A stretch of DNA of 64,000 nt, taken from assembly GCF_947507565.1 (NCBI RefSeq), contig NC_089183.1, positions 2,790,001 to 2,854,000 on the forward strand, in the 5' to 3' direction. Position numbers and translations under genes: made by a program. The first letter of the stretch is position 1; each line of letters starts with the position of its first letter. This DNA is from Oscarella lobularis (lineage: Eukaryota; Porifera; Homoscleromorpha; Homosclerophorida; Oscarellidae). The notes beneath the pieces are model-generated. The model was given only the letters and a program-made list of their open reading frames with translations. It did no database searches and was not told the DNA's origin. Shown in pieces: positions 11,335 to 27,099 of the stretch.

Positions 11335-12119
11335 ATGCTACGTTTTATCCTCGTCGCGTCGATAATCGTCGAGATACTGATCATTATCGCAGTCGCGTCT
11401 CCCTGGATCAGCTGCGACGAAAAGCCCCACAAGAAACACTACGGTCTTTGGGCGGCAGGAAACGTTACGGAGAACCCCGGTACGAATTTATAAGCGCGCT
11501 ATAGCAATCGTGGACGAGACGCAACGCGCATTTTAGCCGTGTGCTTCACTATGGTCGGCCTGCGACCCGTCGCCGTGCTTTGGCTTCTGTCGTCTAGCGC
11601 CGCTCTCGTCGGCTTCGCCGTCCAACTCAAGGCCAAGATCGACAATAATCGCGAAAGAAACAAGTGGGCGCGCTGGATTTCGAATACGCTGACCGCATTC
11701 CAAGGTGGATAAATCTAATTACCTCTACATATTCTTCGCATCAACTTATTATTAGTTAATTAATCAATTGTTTGTTTTGATTGCATTTAGTTGTCGCATC
11801 TCTTACTGCTTTGATTTCGTTTGGGCTTTCCTCGATTCAGATTGGGCGGGACTGTCATTATTTTCAAATGGGCAGTGGAACAGCAGCCTTTGCTTTGATG
11901 ATCGGCGTAATAGGCCAGGCCGCGGCGGCTTGCTGTGACCGATGGGTGGTAGGAGCACCTGTCGACGAAGGTCCGAGTCCAAGAAGAATCAGTGAAGCCG
12001 AGAGTCAAGGAATCGAAGAAACCGTGATCAATGGGGCTGAGACTCAAGGAATCGAAGAAACCGTGATCAACGGGAGCAACGGGGCCGAGACTCAAGAACT
12101 CCAGATCACTGATCCGTAG
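11335..12119 (+). CDS. Claudin-like tetraspan protein, copy 3 (B type)
   Basis: Exons 11335-11479, 11537-11704, 11791-12119. B-type proteins start with a short leader span (MLRFILVASIIVEILIIIAV), have SPWISCDEKPHKKHYGLW and NVTENPG in loop 1, TM2 GLRPVAVLWLLSSSAALVGF, TM3 VVASLTALISFGLS, loop 2 with GRDCHYF, and TM4 TAAFALMIGVIGQAAAACC. The cytoplasmic tail repeats ETQGIEETVINGS. Unlike most copies, intron 2 has a GT donor (CAAG|GTGGAT). NVT could be a glycosylation site. The function is unknown; lateral membrane or junctional roles would fit a claudin-like fold but are not shown. Confidence 0.78.
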
Positions 12120-12440
12120 CCTATATTGACTTGATTGTGTTGAGTTATACGTGTGCATGTCCAGTTTCAATCACAATAAAATGACTATGACTATTGCAAA
12201 ACCTAGCCACGTGGTCGCGACTCATTTGGGGTTACCCGGTGTGATGAGGTAAGCGCACGGGAAACGTACGCAGCTAATTAATTCGACATATGGTACAGCA
12301 CGAAGGCGCGGGCCCGCCCTGTCTGTCAAATCCCAGTGGATGTCAATTAGAGAACGAGTGGGAGGAGTATACGTGTCACGTCACTAAAACCCACGCGCTC
12401 TCTTTTTCCCCGTCACAAACCTTTCCTCGGCCACGACGTC

Positions 12441-13322
12441 ATGCAGACGAAACGATTTGTCGCGGAACTCGCCCGATTCTTCTTCGCGTCGCTCGTCGAA
12501 GTGATCCTCGTCGTCGCGATCGCGTCGCCCGACTGGCTGGCGTGCAGAATCGCTGGCAAGACGCCGCCGAATGCAACGATCGCCGGCGATGAGCCGAACG
12601 AAACGAAAATCGGCCTCTGGACGAGCAACGTGACGGGCGACGAAGGTTCGCGATAGCGCGCGCGCGTTTGCGCACCTCCTCATATTGCTTCCGTTCTATA
12701 GCCGTCCACTTCATGATGACCGGCCTGGTACCTATCTCTATGGTTTGGCTAGTAGTATCGAGTGGCATCGTCGTCGGCTGCGTCGTCAACCTCGCAATTC
12801 GTCTACGTCGACTTCGATCGTTCGCGTGGATGGAGGCGATGATAGGAACGTTGATCGCATGCGAAGGCAATAATCAAATTAATTAATTAATTAATTAATT
12901 AATTAATTAATTAATTGTATTTAGGTGTCACGATTCTTGCTTTTGTTGGCGCGTCTCTGCTCAACTTTCACTTGATCAGGAGGATCCACGACTGCCACGC
13001 ACAATGGGCCTATTGGATGCTATATTTTGCGGCGGGTTTCTACGTCACAAAAGTCATTGGTGCATCGTATGTGGCTTTTAGCGACTGGAGGGAAAATCGA
13101 GGAGGTGAAGATACAGCAGCTATAGTCGATGCTGAGGTAGAGAATCAAGGAGCTGAAGATATAGCTATCGAGGCGGAGAATGGAGATACAACTACTACTA
13201 CTACAGTTACAGCTGCGACTGAGGCGGAGAATCAGGGAAATGAAGATACTACTACCACAGCTTCAGCTGCTACTGAGGGAGAGGAGAATCAAGGAGACGA
13301 ACATACAGCTACGGCTACGTAG
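12441..13322 (+). CDS. Claudin-like tetraspan protein, copy 4 (A type)
   Basis: Exons 12441-12645, 12702-12865, 12925-13322. A-type proteins start MQTKRFVAELARFFFASLVE with TM1 running to ASPDW; loop 1 has CRI and KIGLW with several N-x-T sites (NAT, NET, NVT). TM2 is MMTGLVPISMVWLVVSSGIVVG, TM3 GVTILAFVGASLLNF, loop 2 has RRIHDCHAQW, TM4 YWMLYFAAGFYVTKVIGASYV. The tail is acidic low complexity with units such as AEAENQGNEDTTTT. Intron 2 has the GC donor GAAG|GCAATA and consists almost wholly of TTAA repeats. A conserved GCTAATTAATTCGACATATG block lies about 150 bases upstream. Confidence 0.8.
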
Positions 13323-13624
13323 GTGCATGAGTATATCAGAGAACGTACAGTACTGTTTTGCCTTTTGTTGAGTTCTACCATGTTGAATGTGACGTCATGA
13401 AATAATCGAATAAAATTAAATTACTACGTAGGAACTGGATGGAATGACGCCCGAATTAATTAATTAATTAATTAATTGATTTAGAAAGGCGTGTCGTCTT
13501 GTCATTTTGACGAACCTGTTAGAGAATAAGAGGAGTGACACTAATCCCTCCTCCCTCCCTCCTCCCCTTCACATCCTTGTCTCGGCTAGCACGACATCAG
13601 ATCGCTCCGAGTCGCCGCCACACG

Positions 13625-14447
13625 ATGGCGCTTCTACGTTATATCCTCCTCTTGTCGATAGTTATCGAGATAGGGATCATTATCGCATTTACGTCTCCTC
13701 GCTGGATCAGCTGCGACGAAAAGCCCCACGAGAAACACTACGGTCTTTGGACGGGAATAAACATGACGGAGAAACCCGGTACGAATTTATATTATAAGCG
13801 CGCTCTAACAAGCGTGGACGATCGAGACGCGACGCGCATTTTTAGACTTGTTCTTCCTTATGGTCGGGGCGCGACCCGTCGCCGTGCTTTGGCTGCTGTC
13901 GTTTAACGCCGCTTTCGTCGGTTTCGCCGTCCAACTCAAGTTCAAGATGGACAATAATCGCGAAAGACACAAGTCGGCGCGAAGGATTGCGAACACGCTG
14001 GCCCTATATACAAGTAAATTACCTTAGTTTCGCACTACATATTTTTTGCATCAACTTATTGTTAGCTAATTAATCAATTGTTTGTTTTGATTGTATTTAG
14101 TTGTCGCGTCTTCTGCTACTACCATTCCGTTTGAGACGAAAGCTTCCTCGATCCATATTGGGCGGGGCTGTGATCATTTTCGAATCGGCAGCACAACAGC
14201 ACTCATTGCTTTTATTCTATGCATAATCCAGCCCTTGCTGGCTTGGTGTGACCGAGCGATTAAACGTCGCGAAGAAGCCGAGGCTCAAGGAAACGAAGAA
14301 GCCGAGGCTCAAGGAAACGAAGAAGCCGAGACTCAAGGAATCGAAGAAACCGTGATCAATGGGAGCAACGGAGCCGAGAATCAAGGAATCGAAGAAACCG
14401 TGATCAATGGGAGCAACGAAGCCGAGACTCAAATCACTGATTCGTAG
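13625..14447 (+). CDS. Claudin-like tetraspan protein, copy 5 (B type)
   Basis: Exons 13625-13778, 13846-14013, 14101-14447. Very close to copy 3: TM1 MALLRYILLLSIVIEIGIIIA, SPRWISCDEKPHEKHYGLW, NMTEKPG, TM2 GARPVAVLWLLSFNAAFVGF, loop 2 GRGCDHF. The tail carries EAEAQGNE units and then GIEETVINGSN units, about five in all. The intron 2 donor is CAA|GTAAAT, so this is one of two copies with GT. Copies 5 and 6 repeat the B-then-A order of copies 3 and 4, so the pair was probably duplicated together. Confidence 0.78.
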
Positions 14448-14659
14448 GTAGCTAGCTATATTGACTTGATTGTGTTGAGTTATAAACGTGCGCATGTGTC
14501 AAGTTTCAATTAGAATAAACTGACGTCACGTTATTGCAAAACCTAGCCACGTGGTCGACTCATTAGGGGTCATCCGGTGTGATGACGTAAGCGCACGGGG
14601 AACGTGTATGCAGCTAATTAATTCGACATATGGTAGTACCCGCCCTGTGTGGATCGAGT

Positions 14660-14684
14660 GGGGGGGGGGGGGGGGGGGGGGGGG
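14660..14684. repeat. Homopolymer run of 25 G
   Basis: An uninterrupted G run about 70 bases upstream of the copy 6 start codon, at a place where copies 4 and 9 have ordinary sequence. It could form a G-quadruplex in the promoter or 5' UTR, or its length could be an assembly estimate. Confidence 0.9.
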
Positions 14685-14754
14685 AGTGTCACGTCACTAA
14701 AACCCACGCGCTCTCTTTTTCTCCGTCCACAAACCTTTCCTCGGCCACGACGAC

Positions 14755-15656
14755 ATGCAGACGAACCGACTCGTCGCGGAACTCGCCCGACTCATCTTCG
14801 CATCGCTCGTCGAACTGATCCTCGTCGCCGCGATCGCGTCGCCCGACTGGATGGCGTGCAGAATCGCTGGCGAGACGCCGAATGCGACGAAGGAAGCGAA
14901 AATCGGCCTCTGGACGACGGGCGACGAAGGTTCGCGAAACGCACTCGCGCGCGCGCTACAATCGCGCGACGCGCGCGCATTGCTTCCCTTCTATAGCCGT
15001 CTACTTCATGATGACCGGCCTGCAACCTATCTCGATGGTTTGGCTAGCAGTATCGAGTGTCGTCGTCGTCGGCTGCGTCGTCAATGTCGCAAATCGTCTA
15101 CGTCGACTTCGATCGCGCCCGTGGATGGAGACGATGATAAGAACGTTGATCGTATGCGAAGGCAATAATCCAATTAATTCATTAATTAATTTAATTGATT
15201 AATTAAATTAATTAATTATATTTAGGTGTTACGATTCTGGCTTTCGTTTGCGCGTCTCTGCTCAACTTTCGCTTGATCAGGAGGATTCACGACTGCAACG
15301 CAGAATGGCATTATTGGATGCTATACATTGCGGCGGGTTTCTACGTCAATAAAGTCATTTGTGCATCGTACATGGCCTTTATCGACTCGAGGGATAATCA
15401 AGGAGGTGGAGATACAGCAGCTATAGTCGATGCTGAGGTGGAGAATCAAGGAGCTGAAGATATAGCTATAGAGGCGGAGAATCAGGGAAACGGAGATACT
15501 ACTACTACAGTTACAGCTGCGACTGAGGCAGAGAATGAGGGAAACGAAGATACAGCTACTGCTACTACAGCTACAGCTGAAGATACTACCACCACAGCTT
15601 CAGCTGCTAGTGAGGGGGAGAATCAAGGAGGCGAACATACAGCTACGGCTACGTAG
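14755..15656 (+). CDS. Claudin-like tetraspan protein, copy 6 (A type)
   Basis: Exons 14755-14929, 14997-15161, 15226-15656. Starts MQTNRLVAELARLIFASLVE; loop 1 is SPDWMACRI ... AKIGLW, TM2 MMTGLQPISMVWLAVSSVVVVG, TM3 GVTILAFVCASLLNF, loop 2 RRIHDCNAEW, TM4 YWMLYIAAGFYVNKVICASY. The tail has four or five acidic/Thr-Ala units (AENQGNGDTTTT, AENEGNEDTATATT). Intron 2 has the GC donor GAAG|GCAATA and is a string of TTAATTAA-like repeats. It shares the upstream CACGTGGTCG and GCTAATTAATTCGACATATG blocks with copies 4 and 9. Confidence 0.8.
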
Positions 15657-16161
15657 GTGCATGAGTATATCAGAGAATTAAGGTACTGTTTTGCCTTTTG
15701 TTGAGTTCTACCATGTTGAATGTGACGTCATGAAATAGTTCGAATAAAATTGCAGTCTATTCTCCTCGGTTATGTGTAGCTTCGAAAGTGTCGTTACCAA
15801 AACGAACAGCGCGTCATTCAAACTGCTATACGGGTTTTTCTTACCAATACATAAAAGGAACGCTTCGTTTGAGTTATTACAATACGAAAAGTTCTGTTGT
15901 ATACTGAATATGAATGTTACGAGATAGCAAAGCCCGCGGTTACACGACGGTCGGCACTGTCTGCTCTGAGCTCGAAAACTGCTGCCAAAACTATACGTCC
16001 AAACTATGGATGCAGCTAATTAATTCGACATATATGGAAGTGTACGAGGCGTGCCCGCCCCTGATGTCAGACGTCAAATTAGGATCGAGTAGGAGTATAC
16101 GTGCTAGAGGCGATTCTTTTTCGCGTCTTTCCTCGTCTCCGAAGCGAAAGCACGACATCAG
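15657..16161. promoter_or_regulatory. Spacer between tetraspan copies 6 and 7
   Basis: Holds the copy 6 polyadenylation region (AATAAAATT near 15743), a stretch resembling the 3' end of copies 1 and 2, and the A-type upstream block GCTAATTAATTCGACATAT at about 16013. It lacks a B-type gene, so the B-A alternation is broken here. Confidence 0.4.
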
Positions 16162-17289
16162 ATGTACCCCGAACTCTGTATACTCTGCGCGGATCTCGTC
16201 CGAATTTTATTCGCATTGCTCGGCGAACTCATCCTCATCGCCTCGATCGCGTCTCCGGACTGGATGACGTGCAAATTCGCTGTCAATGCAACATTCGCTA
16301 GCGAGAAGCCGACTGCAACGAAAATCGGCCTCTGGACGCAGAACGTGACGGACGACGAAGGTTTGTGCACGAGAAACGTACGCGCGCTACGTACGCGCGG
16401 AATGCGTCGTTTTGTTTCCGTTCTAGCCGTCTACTTCGTGATGACCGGCCTGCAACCCATCACTATGCTTTGGCTACTGTTATCGAGCGCCATCGTCGTC
16501 TGTTGGGTCGTCAGTTTCTTCATTAATGTACGACGCTTATATATATCACCATTGTACACGTGGATGTGGACAAAAACGTTGATGGCGTGCGAAGGCAATA
16601 ATCTAATTAATGAAATAATTTAATAATTAATTGACTTTGTGTTCTATTTAGTTGTTGTGATCATTACTTTTATCAGCGCCTCTCAGCTACGCTTTCGCCG
16701 GATTGAAAAGATCCATGACTGTCACGAAGATGAAGGTTATCGGATGCTATACGCCACTGTGCCTTTCTACGTCATGAAACTCTTGACCACGTCAGCAATG
16801 GCCAGAATGGTATTGAAGCTCAACCAAGAGTTCGCTCGTTTTCAAGCAGAGGGACGCGAGATAGCTACGATCGAGATAGAGAATCAAGGAGACGACGATC
16901 CTGAATCTACTGCTATCGAGGAGGAGACTCAAGGAGCCGAAGATATAGCTACAGTTGCTGCCGAGGCGGAGAGTCAGGGAAATGGAGATACTACTACTAC
17001 AGCTACAGCTGCTACTGAGGGTGAGAATCAAAGAAATGAAGATACTGCTACTGCTACTACAGCTACAGCTGCGACTGAGGCGGAGAATCAGAAAAATGGA
17101 GATACTACTACCACCGCTTCAGCTGCTACTGAGGGTGAGAATCAGGGAAATGAAGATACTGCTACTGCAGCTTCAGCTGCTACTGAGGGGGAGGAGAATC
17201 AGAAAAATGGAGATACTACTACCACAGCTTCAGCTGCTACTGAGGGGGAGGAGAATCAAGGAGACGAACATACAGCTACGGCTACGTAG
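16162..17289 (+). CDS. Claudin-like tetraspan protein, copy 7 (A type, long tail)
   Basis: Exons 16162-16360, 16427-16594, 16652-17289. Starts MYPELCILCADLVRILFALL and keeps SPDWMTCKF, KIGLW and NVT in loop 1; TM2 MMTGLQPITMLWLLLSSAIVV-like (here reading VMTGLQP), TM3 VVVIITFISASQLRF, loop 2 KIHDCHEDEGY, TM4 MLYATVPFYVMKLLTTSAM. The tail is the longest in the array, with about eight units of the type ATEGENQGNEDTATA, an in-frame expansion of the same minisatellite. Intron 2 has the GC donor GAAG|GCAATA. Confidence 0.8.
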
Positions 17290-17591
17290 GTATACGAGTA
17301 TATCAGAGAACGTACTGTTTGAGTTCTATGTTGAATGTGACGTCATGAAATAGCTCGAATAAAATTACAGTCGTTGTCAACTATTATTGACATCACGTGG
17401 ATAGCCAGCGAATTAATTAATTAATTAATTTAGAGAGGCGTGTCGTCACGTCCAACAGAAGAGAACCTGTCAAAGAATAAGAGGAGTGACACTAGGACAC
17501 ATAAATCCCTCCCCCTTCCTCCTCTCTCCTCACATCCTCCCTTGTCGCCGACGCGCCAGCACAACATCAGATCCCTTCGCTCCGAGTCGCG

Positions 17592-18363
17592 ATGTTGTCA
17601 TTTCTATACTGCCTCCTCGGCTGGTCGATACTCACCGAACTAACGCTCGTCATCGCAATCGCGTCTCCGCAGTGGATGAGCTGCGGCGAAAAGCCCCACG
17701 CGAAAAGCTACGGTCTCTGGACGGCAGGAAACGTTACAGAGAACCCCGGTACGAAGAACCATATATATGAGAGCGCGCGCTGTAGCGCGAGACGAAACGC
17801 GCGTACGTATATTTTTAGCCGTGTTCTTCACTATGGTCGGCTCGCGACCCGTCGTCGTGCTTTGGCTGCTGTTCGCAAGCGCCGCTATCGTCGTCTACGT
17901 TATCCGACTCAAGTTCGCCGGCGAAAGAAGCACGTGGCTTCGAACGGATACGAGAACGCTGGTCCTATGCCAAGGCAATTGATCTAATTATCTAATTTAA
18001 TCGCACTAGGCACATCCGTTTGGCAGTATCGAGTTATTAGTATTATTTAATTAATTGCTAATGTGATGCTATGGCTTTTTAGTTGTTTTGGGTGTTGCTG
18101 CGGTGAGTTCCTCTCTGGTGGGAATTTCCTCAATTGAGTGCGACTGGGAATGGGGCAGTATAACGGCAATCGCTGCTGTGATTTGCAATGCGTTCCAGTT
18201 CCTAACGATTATGTGCGAAGGAGTCAACTTGTACGACTTTCGAAGACGCATTTCGGTTGTCAGTCGAAGAACCGAGAGTCAAATACTGAGTGAAAGCGAG
18301 AATCAAGAAACTGAGATCAATGGGGCCGACGAAACTGAACCTCAAGTACCCCAGATCCTCTGA
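17592..18363 (+). CDS. Claudin-like tetraspan protein, copy 8 (B type)
   Basis: Exons 17592-17748, 17819-17974, 18083-18363. TM1 MLSFLYCLLGWSILTELTLV, loop 1 SPQWMSCGEKPHAKSYGLW then NVTENPG, TM2 GSRPVVVLWLLFASAAIVVY, TM3 VVLGVAAVSSSLVG, loop 2 ECDWEWG, TM4 ITAIAAVICNAFQFLTIMC. The tail is shorter than in copies 3 and 5 (ESENQETEINGADETEPQ). Intron 2 has a GC donor (CAAG|GCAATT), so the B type contains both GC and GT forms at the same place. Confidence 0.76.
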
Positions 18364-18796
18364 ATCGTAGACATATACTATTTGTCTACTTTGTTGACTT
18401 GAGTTCAGTTATACGTGTAGATGTTCAGTTCAAATTATGAATAAAGTGACGTCATGTTATTGCAAAAAATAGCCACGTGGTCGGTGTATATTTTTGGGGT
18501 CATCTAGCCTAGAGAGGGTCGATGTATATGACTTTGGGGGTCATCTAGCCTAGAATTCCACCGTGTGCTGAGTGACCAACGTCTACCCAAATATAGATGA
18601 CATCATGTAGCTAATTAATTCGACATATGGACGTACGACGCGCCTCCGCCCTGTCTGTCTCTCAAATGTAAGTGGATGCGATGTCAGATGTCAATTAGGA
18701 TCGAGTGGGAGGGACGTGTTACGCGACTAAAACCCACGCGCTCTCTTTCTCCCCCGTCACAAACCTTTTCTCGTCGCCGCGAAGCGAAAGCACGAC
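18364..18796. repeat. Spacer with a short direct repeat
   Basis: Two copies of a roughly 50-base unit (GTCG-TGTATAT...GGGGTCATCTAGCCTAGA) lie side by side at about 18480-18560. The A-type upstream block CTAATTAATTCGACATATGG follows at about 18610, and an AATAAA is near 18439 for copy 8. Confidence 0.55.
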
Positions 18797-19612
18797 ATGC
18801 AGTTGGCCCAATTCTATATCCATTTGGCAATCATTCGAATAATCATCGCAACGGTCGTGGAAGTCCTCCTCCTCGTCCCGATCGCGTCTCCGAGCTGGAT
18901 GACGTGCAAATTCGCCGGCGAGGAATCGAATGCAACGAAAGTCGGCCTCTGGACGGGCAACGTGACGGACAACCACGGTCTGAGGCTCGGAAGAAACGCG
19001 CGCTTGCGCGCTACGCAAGATGCGCGTTTTATTTATTTCCGTTCTATAGCCGTCTACTTCATGATGACCGGCCTGCGACCTATCGCTATGGTGTCGCTGC
19101 TATTATCGAGCGCCGTCCTCGTCGGCTGCGTCGTCACTCTCGTAATTCGCATACGAAAACGCGAATTCGTCCCGTCGTGCAAGACGATCGAGGCGATGAC
19201 AAGAACGTTTATCGCATGCGAAGGCAATAATCGAATTAATTAATTAAATAATTTATTAATTTATACACTACGTCATTAATCAATTAAATATTTTATATGT
19301 TTAGGTGTTGCGCTCATTACTTTTCTCACTGCGACTCTCAACTCTGACTGGATTAGGAAGATCTATGACTGTGACATAGGATGGGCTACTTGGATGCTAT
19401 ACTTCGTTCCTGTTCCCTACGTCATAAAAGTTGTAGTCGCATACCTTGTGATGCGCGCGCAAAATAACGTCGCGTCGTCGATAGCTCCGGCCAAGGCGGA
19501 GGAGAATCAAGGAGCCGAAGATCCTGCACCTGCAGCTGCTACCGAGACGGAGAATCAAGGAGCCAAAGACACGGCTACAGTGGCTACCGAAGCAGACACA
19601 GCTGCTACGTAG
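18797..19612 (+). CDS. Claudin-like tetraspan protein, copy 9 (A type)
   Basis: Exons 18797-18977, 19050-19223, 19305-19612. Starts MQLAQFYIHLAIIRIIIATV; loop 1 SPSWMTCKF ... KVGLW and NVTDN; TM2 MMTGLRPIAMVSLLLSSAVLVG; TM3 GVALITFLTATLNS; loop 2 KIYDCDIGW; TM4 MLYFVPVPYVIKVVVAYLVM. The tail has about three acidic units (AEENQGAEDPAPAAATE). Intron 2 uses the GC donor GAAG|GCAATA. Last unit of the array; the next gene is on the other strand. Confidence 0.78.
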
Positions 19613-19905
19613 ATCTGCGTACGAGAGAACGTATTGCTTGCCTTTGTTGAGTACTGTATTACAACCAAAAAGTTCTATGTTGAATGTGACGTCATGAAAT
19701 AGTTCAGACCACTTACTTGCAATCCGCTTTAGCTTAAGGTGACGCGTGACGTCGTGGTATAGCTCGTCGAATAAAACTATAGTTTATTTTCCCCCCTAGG
19801 TTATCTAGCTGCCAAAACTTTTAACAACATAATAAAACGAAATGCATCAAACTACTATACAATAGAGCTCGTCTCCTTTTCTTTTTCTCTGTCTCTCTCC
19901 CCTTT

Positions 19906-24365
<4,460 letters not shown>

Positions 24366-24868
24366 GAGTCGGGTGTGAGCGGGTTAGAGTAGTCGAAACG
24401 TAGAAAATTGCACAACTGGCGGAGATGTCGCCGACGAGTTTCCTCCCACGTCACGTGGCCTAGCGACTATTGGCGGACGCGTGAAAATGACGTCAATGGA
24501 ACGCACGCGTGAGTCACCGCTCCGCCCATTAATTAAAACATTGACGTCACGACACATAATCAATAACACCAACTTCCGTGTTTCACATCATTGTCTCTAT
24601 TCCTCCCTACGTCCCCCTGTGAGCAATATATATAGATATAGAGATTTTACTGTACTGCACACACACACATACCCATACACATACACAAATACACTGCGTC
24701 AAATCAGTAACCGCATCGTCGTCTCTACACCTCCCATGCACAACATGAGAAGAGAGAAGAGATAGAGAAAAGGAACCGCGATTTATCTCCCCCCTGAGAA
24801 TTTTGCCCCCACGTCCCCCTCCTTCTCGTCTCTCGTCCCACGAAGGAGAGGGACTAGGGACGCCGTGG
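24366..24868. promoter_or_regulatory. MYRF promoter region
   Basis: Upstream of the MYRF start and downstream of the eRF1 stop. The part up to about 24510 is shared with the copy near 2420-2530, including TCCTCCCACGTCACGTG and a TGACGTCAATGG CRE-like site, so those elements are the likely core promoter. At about 24657-24692 there is a CA-rich stretch. Confidence 0.5.
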
Positions 24869-27015
24869 TCAGAAAGCATCGCCGTCGCCGTCAAACTGAT
24901 CGTCGGACTCGTATTCCATGGATTGGAAGTCGACGCGATAGCGCAGAATGCAGCCGACTCCGCCGAATCCCTTGCAAAACTGGGATCCTTCTTGAGAGCG
25001 ATCCGTTATAATTTCGAGAGCGGCACCTAAAAAATAAATAGAATTAATTAGTTAATTAATTCATATAATATGGAGCGAGTTAATTAATTAAAACTTCTCA
25101 TAATTGCAGAACTATTTGTCACACATGCACCCGTGTTTCGGTACAATAGATATATTATTAATCATAGGAGACTTTGACTATACAGTATAGCACTGTCACA
25201 TGTGCTCGCTTACCGAATTTCTTATAGTTATTGGCTAGCCATTCAATCAGCGTAATTTTCTCAACGAGCTCCATTTCGACACCAGTCTAAAATCGAGTGT
25301 ATTGAAGCTTATATTATATCAAGTCTCTATATACCGTCTTGTCTAAGAACATTGTCTTGTCTTGTTCCTGATCTGGTCTCAGATGAATGACCTTCTCTTC
25401 TACACAGTGGCAAAACGTCTATCTATGTGTAGGCCTATGATAAGTAGGTTACCATCTGTTTGATGATTCTTCAGAGTGAAACGGGTTATGGCCAGGTTTT
25501 CCCACACAATCAGAATGTCAACGCATCCCATTTCCAAAGCCTATAGAGCATATGATAATAATTTATTTAGCTTTGGGTATTTGTGAGAACCTTTAGAGAG
25601 TCGTCGACGCCGAAGCAGAATCTGCCCGTGTCCTGGGAGATTTCATCAAAGTATTTACCTGATATGAATATTATTTGATCTGTAGCTTAGGTCATCTCTC
25701 TCTCGTTCTACCAATCAGCTTCTTTTCTTGAATAAATTTCACGTTAGCCAATACATCGGACGCCAGCTCTATGGCCTATGAACATAAATTGTATAATTAT
25801 TTCCCAATTAATTAATTAAAACGTACTTGATTAAAACCATTTTCACCGCCATAAGCGATGTCAACAACTTTTAGAATTTTGCATTGAAGCCTCTACAAAA
25901 AAAACCAACATAATTGCGCGTGAATTATATATGAAAGTGAGGTTACAATACCCCATCAAATAAATCTGATTGGCTCAACTCCGTTTTGAAATCGGCGGAA
26001 CCAGCCAAGACGAGACCAGTCACATTGGGCTAGAGAGAATAAATGAACAAATAGATGAACTGATATCGTATCACTTGCCTTGTCATTTGTAATGAAGAGC
26101 TGAGTGACTGTTTCGGCTACTTTTCTCACGTAATTGTGCCTCTTCTCCATTCTCAGACGAGCGAAACGCAAGGCAGATTGACCACCTCTTCCTACAAAAA
26201 AATCAATCCAACTGGCACTGTTAAAACACATGAGACTATCCTGACCATGTTTCTTAGGCAAATCAACAGTGAATTTGTGCAGAACGTCGCGCGAATTGCC
26301 CGAGAGAACGCCAAAGAGAGCCCCGTTGCCGTCCATGACAATGAAGCCAAATTTGTTATCATCAGCCAACAAAGCAGCCAAAGCCTAATAATTAATTAAT
26401 TAATTAATCCCTATTGATTTTTAATTAATAACCTCTGTGTGAAATTTGTTGTCGCACAAGTAGAGTGACGTATTGATCGGTCGAAACGGTTCAAAATCGA
26501 AATTGACCTTCTTCTCCTTCCCGTCTTCCGTCACAATCGTACCGCAATAAATCACGAGACCTCGAGGAGGAACTACAATCGAATATATCAATAAATAATT
26601 CGTGTTATTTTCTTTCGAGCGACCTTTCGAGTAGAGCTTCAGTCGCTGCTGTACGGACGTTATAGCGCTGAGAACTGATAATCTAAGCGAGATAAAGGTC
26701 CCAACCGGCGCGGTTACCTCGAAAGGGGCCTCACCTGTTCACGCGACTCTTGATGTTCGACGCCGTGCCGAATTCGTCCGCGAGCATCTTCGAGACGCGC
26801 GATATTTGATCTTTCGGCGGTATGATGAGCGATATCATGCTCGTTCCATTCCTAAACGCAAAGGGGAGGCCCCCTTTATTTGCTTGAGGGCGCGAACGCG
26901 TCTCGAACGCCTTTTTCACGCACCCTCGCGCCGCTTCGAGACTCTTGATCAGTTTCTTCACTTTCCATCGTTCGACGTTCTTATCGGCGTCGCTTTCGCC
27001 GCCGTTGCTGCTCAT
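24869..27015 (-). CDS. ETF1: Translation termination factor eRF1
   Basis: About nine exons, start ATG 27015 ([20 protein letters not shown]), stop 24869. The stop-codon-reading motifs are present: TASNIKS (near 26770) and YLCDNKF (near 26450). The GGQ loop that triggers peptide release is in [18 protein letters not shown], formed across a splice near 26200-26245. Further blocks are [59 protein letters not shown] and an acidic end ([10 protein letters not shown]). eRF1 binds stop codons in the ribosomal A site with eRF3. Length and order match the family. The GGQ-encoding splice and the first splice (ARG-NGTSM) both keep frame. No special features suggest a changed stop-codon meaning, and neighbouring genes end in all three stops. 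Confidence 0.97.
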
Positions 27016-27099
27016 AAACGCGGCGGCCATCGAGAAAACGCGTGAGTGCAAGCTCGCGACCGAAACCGAGCCTTTGTCTTTGGGCTCTTGCCTCACCAC

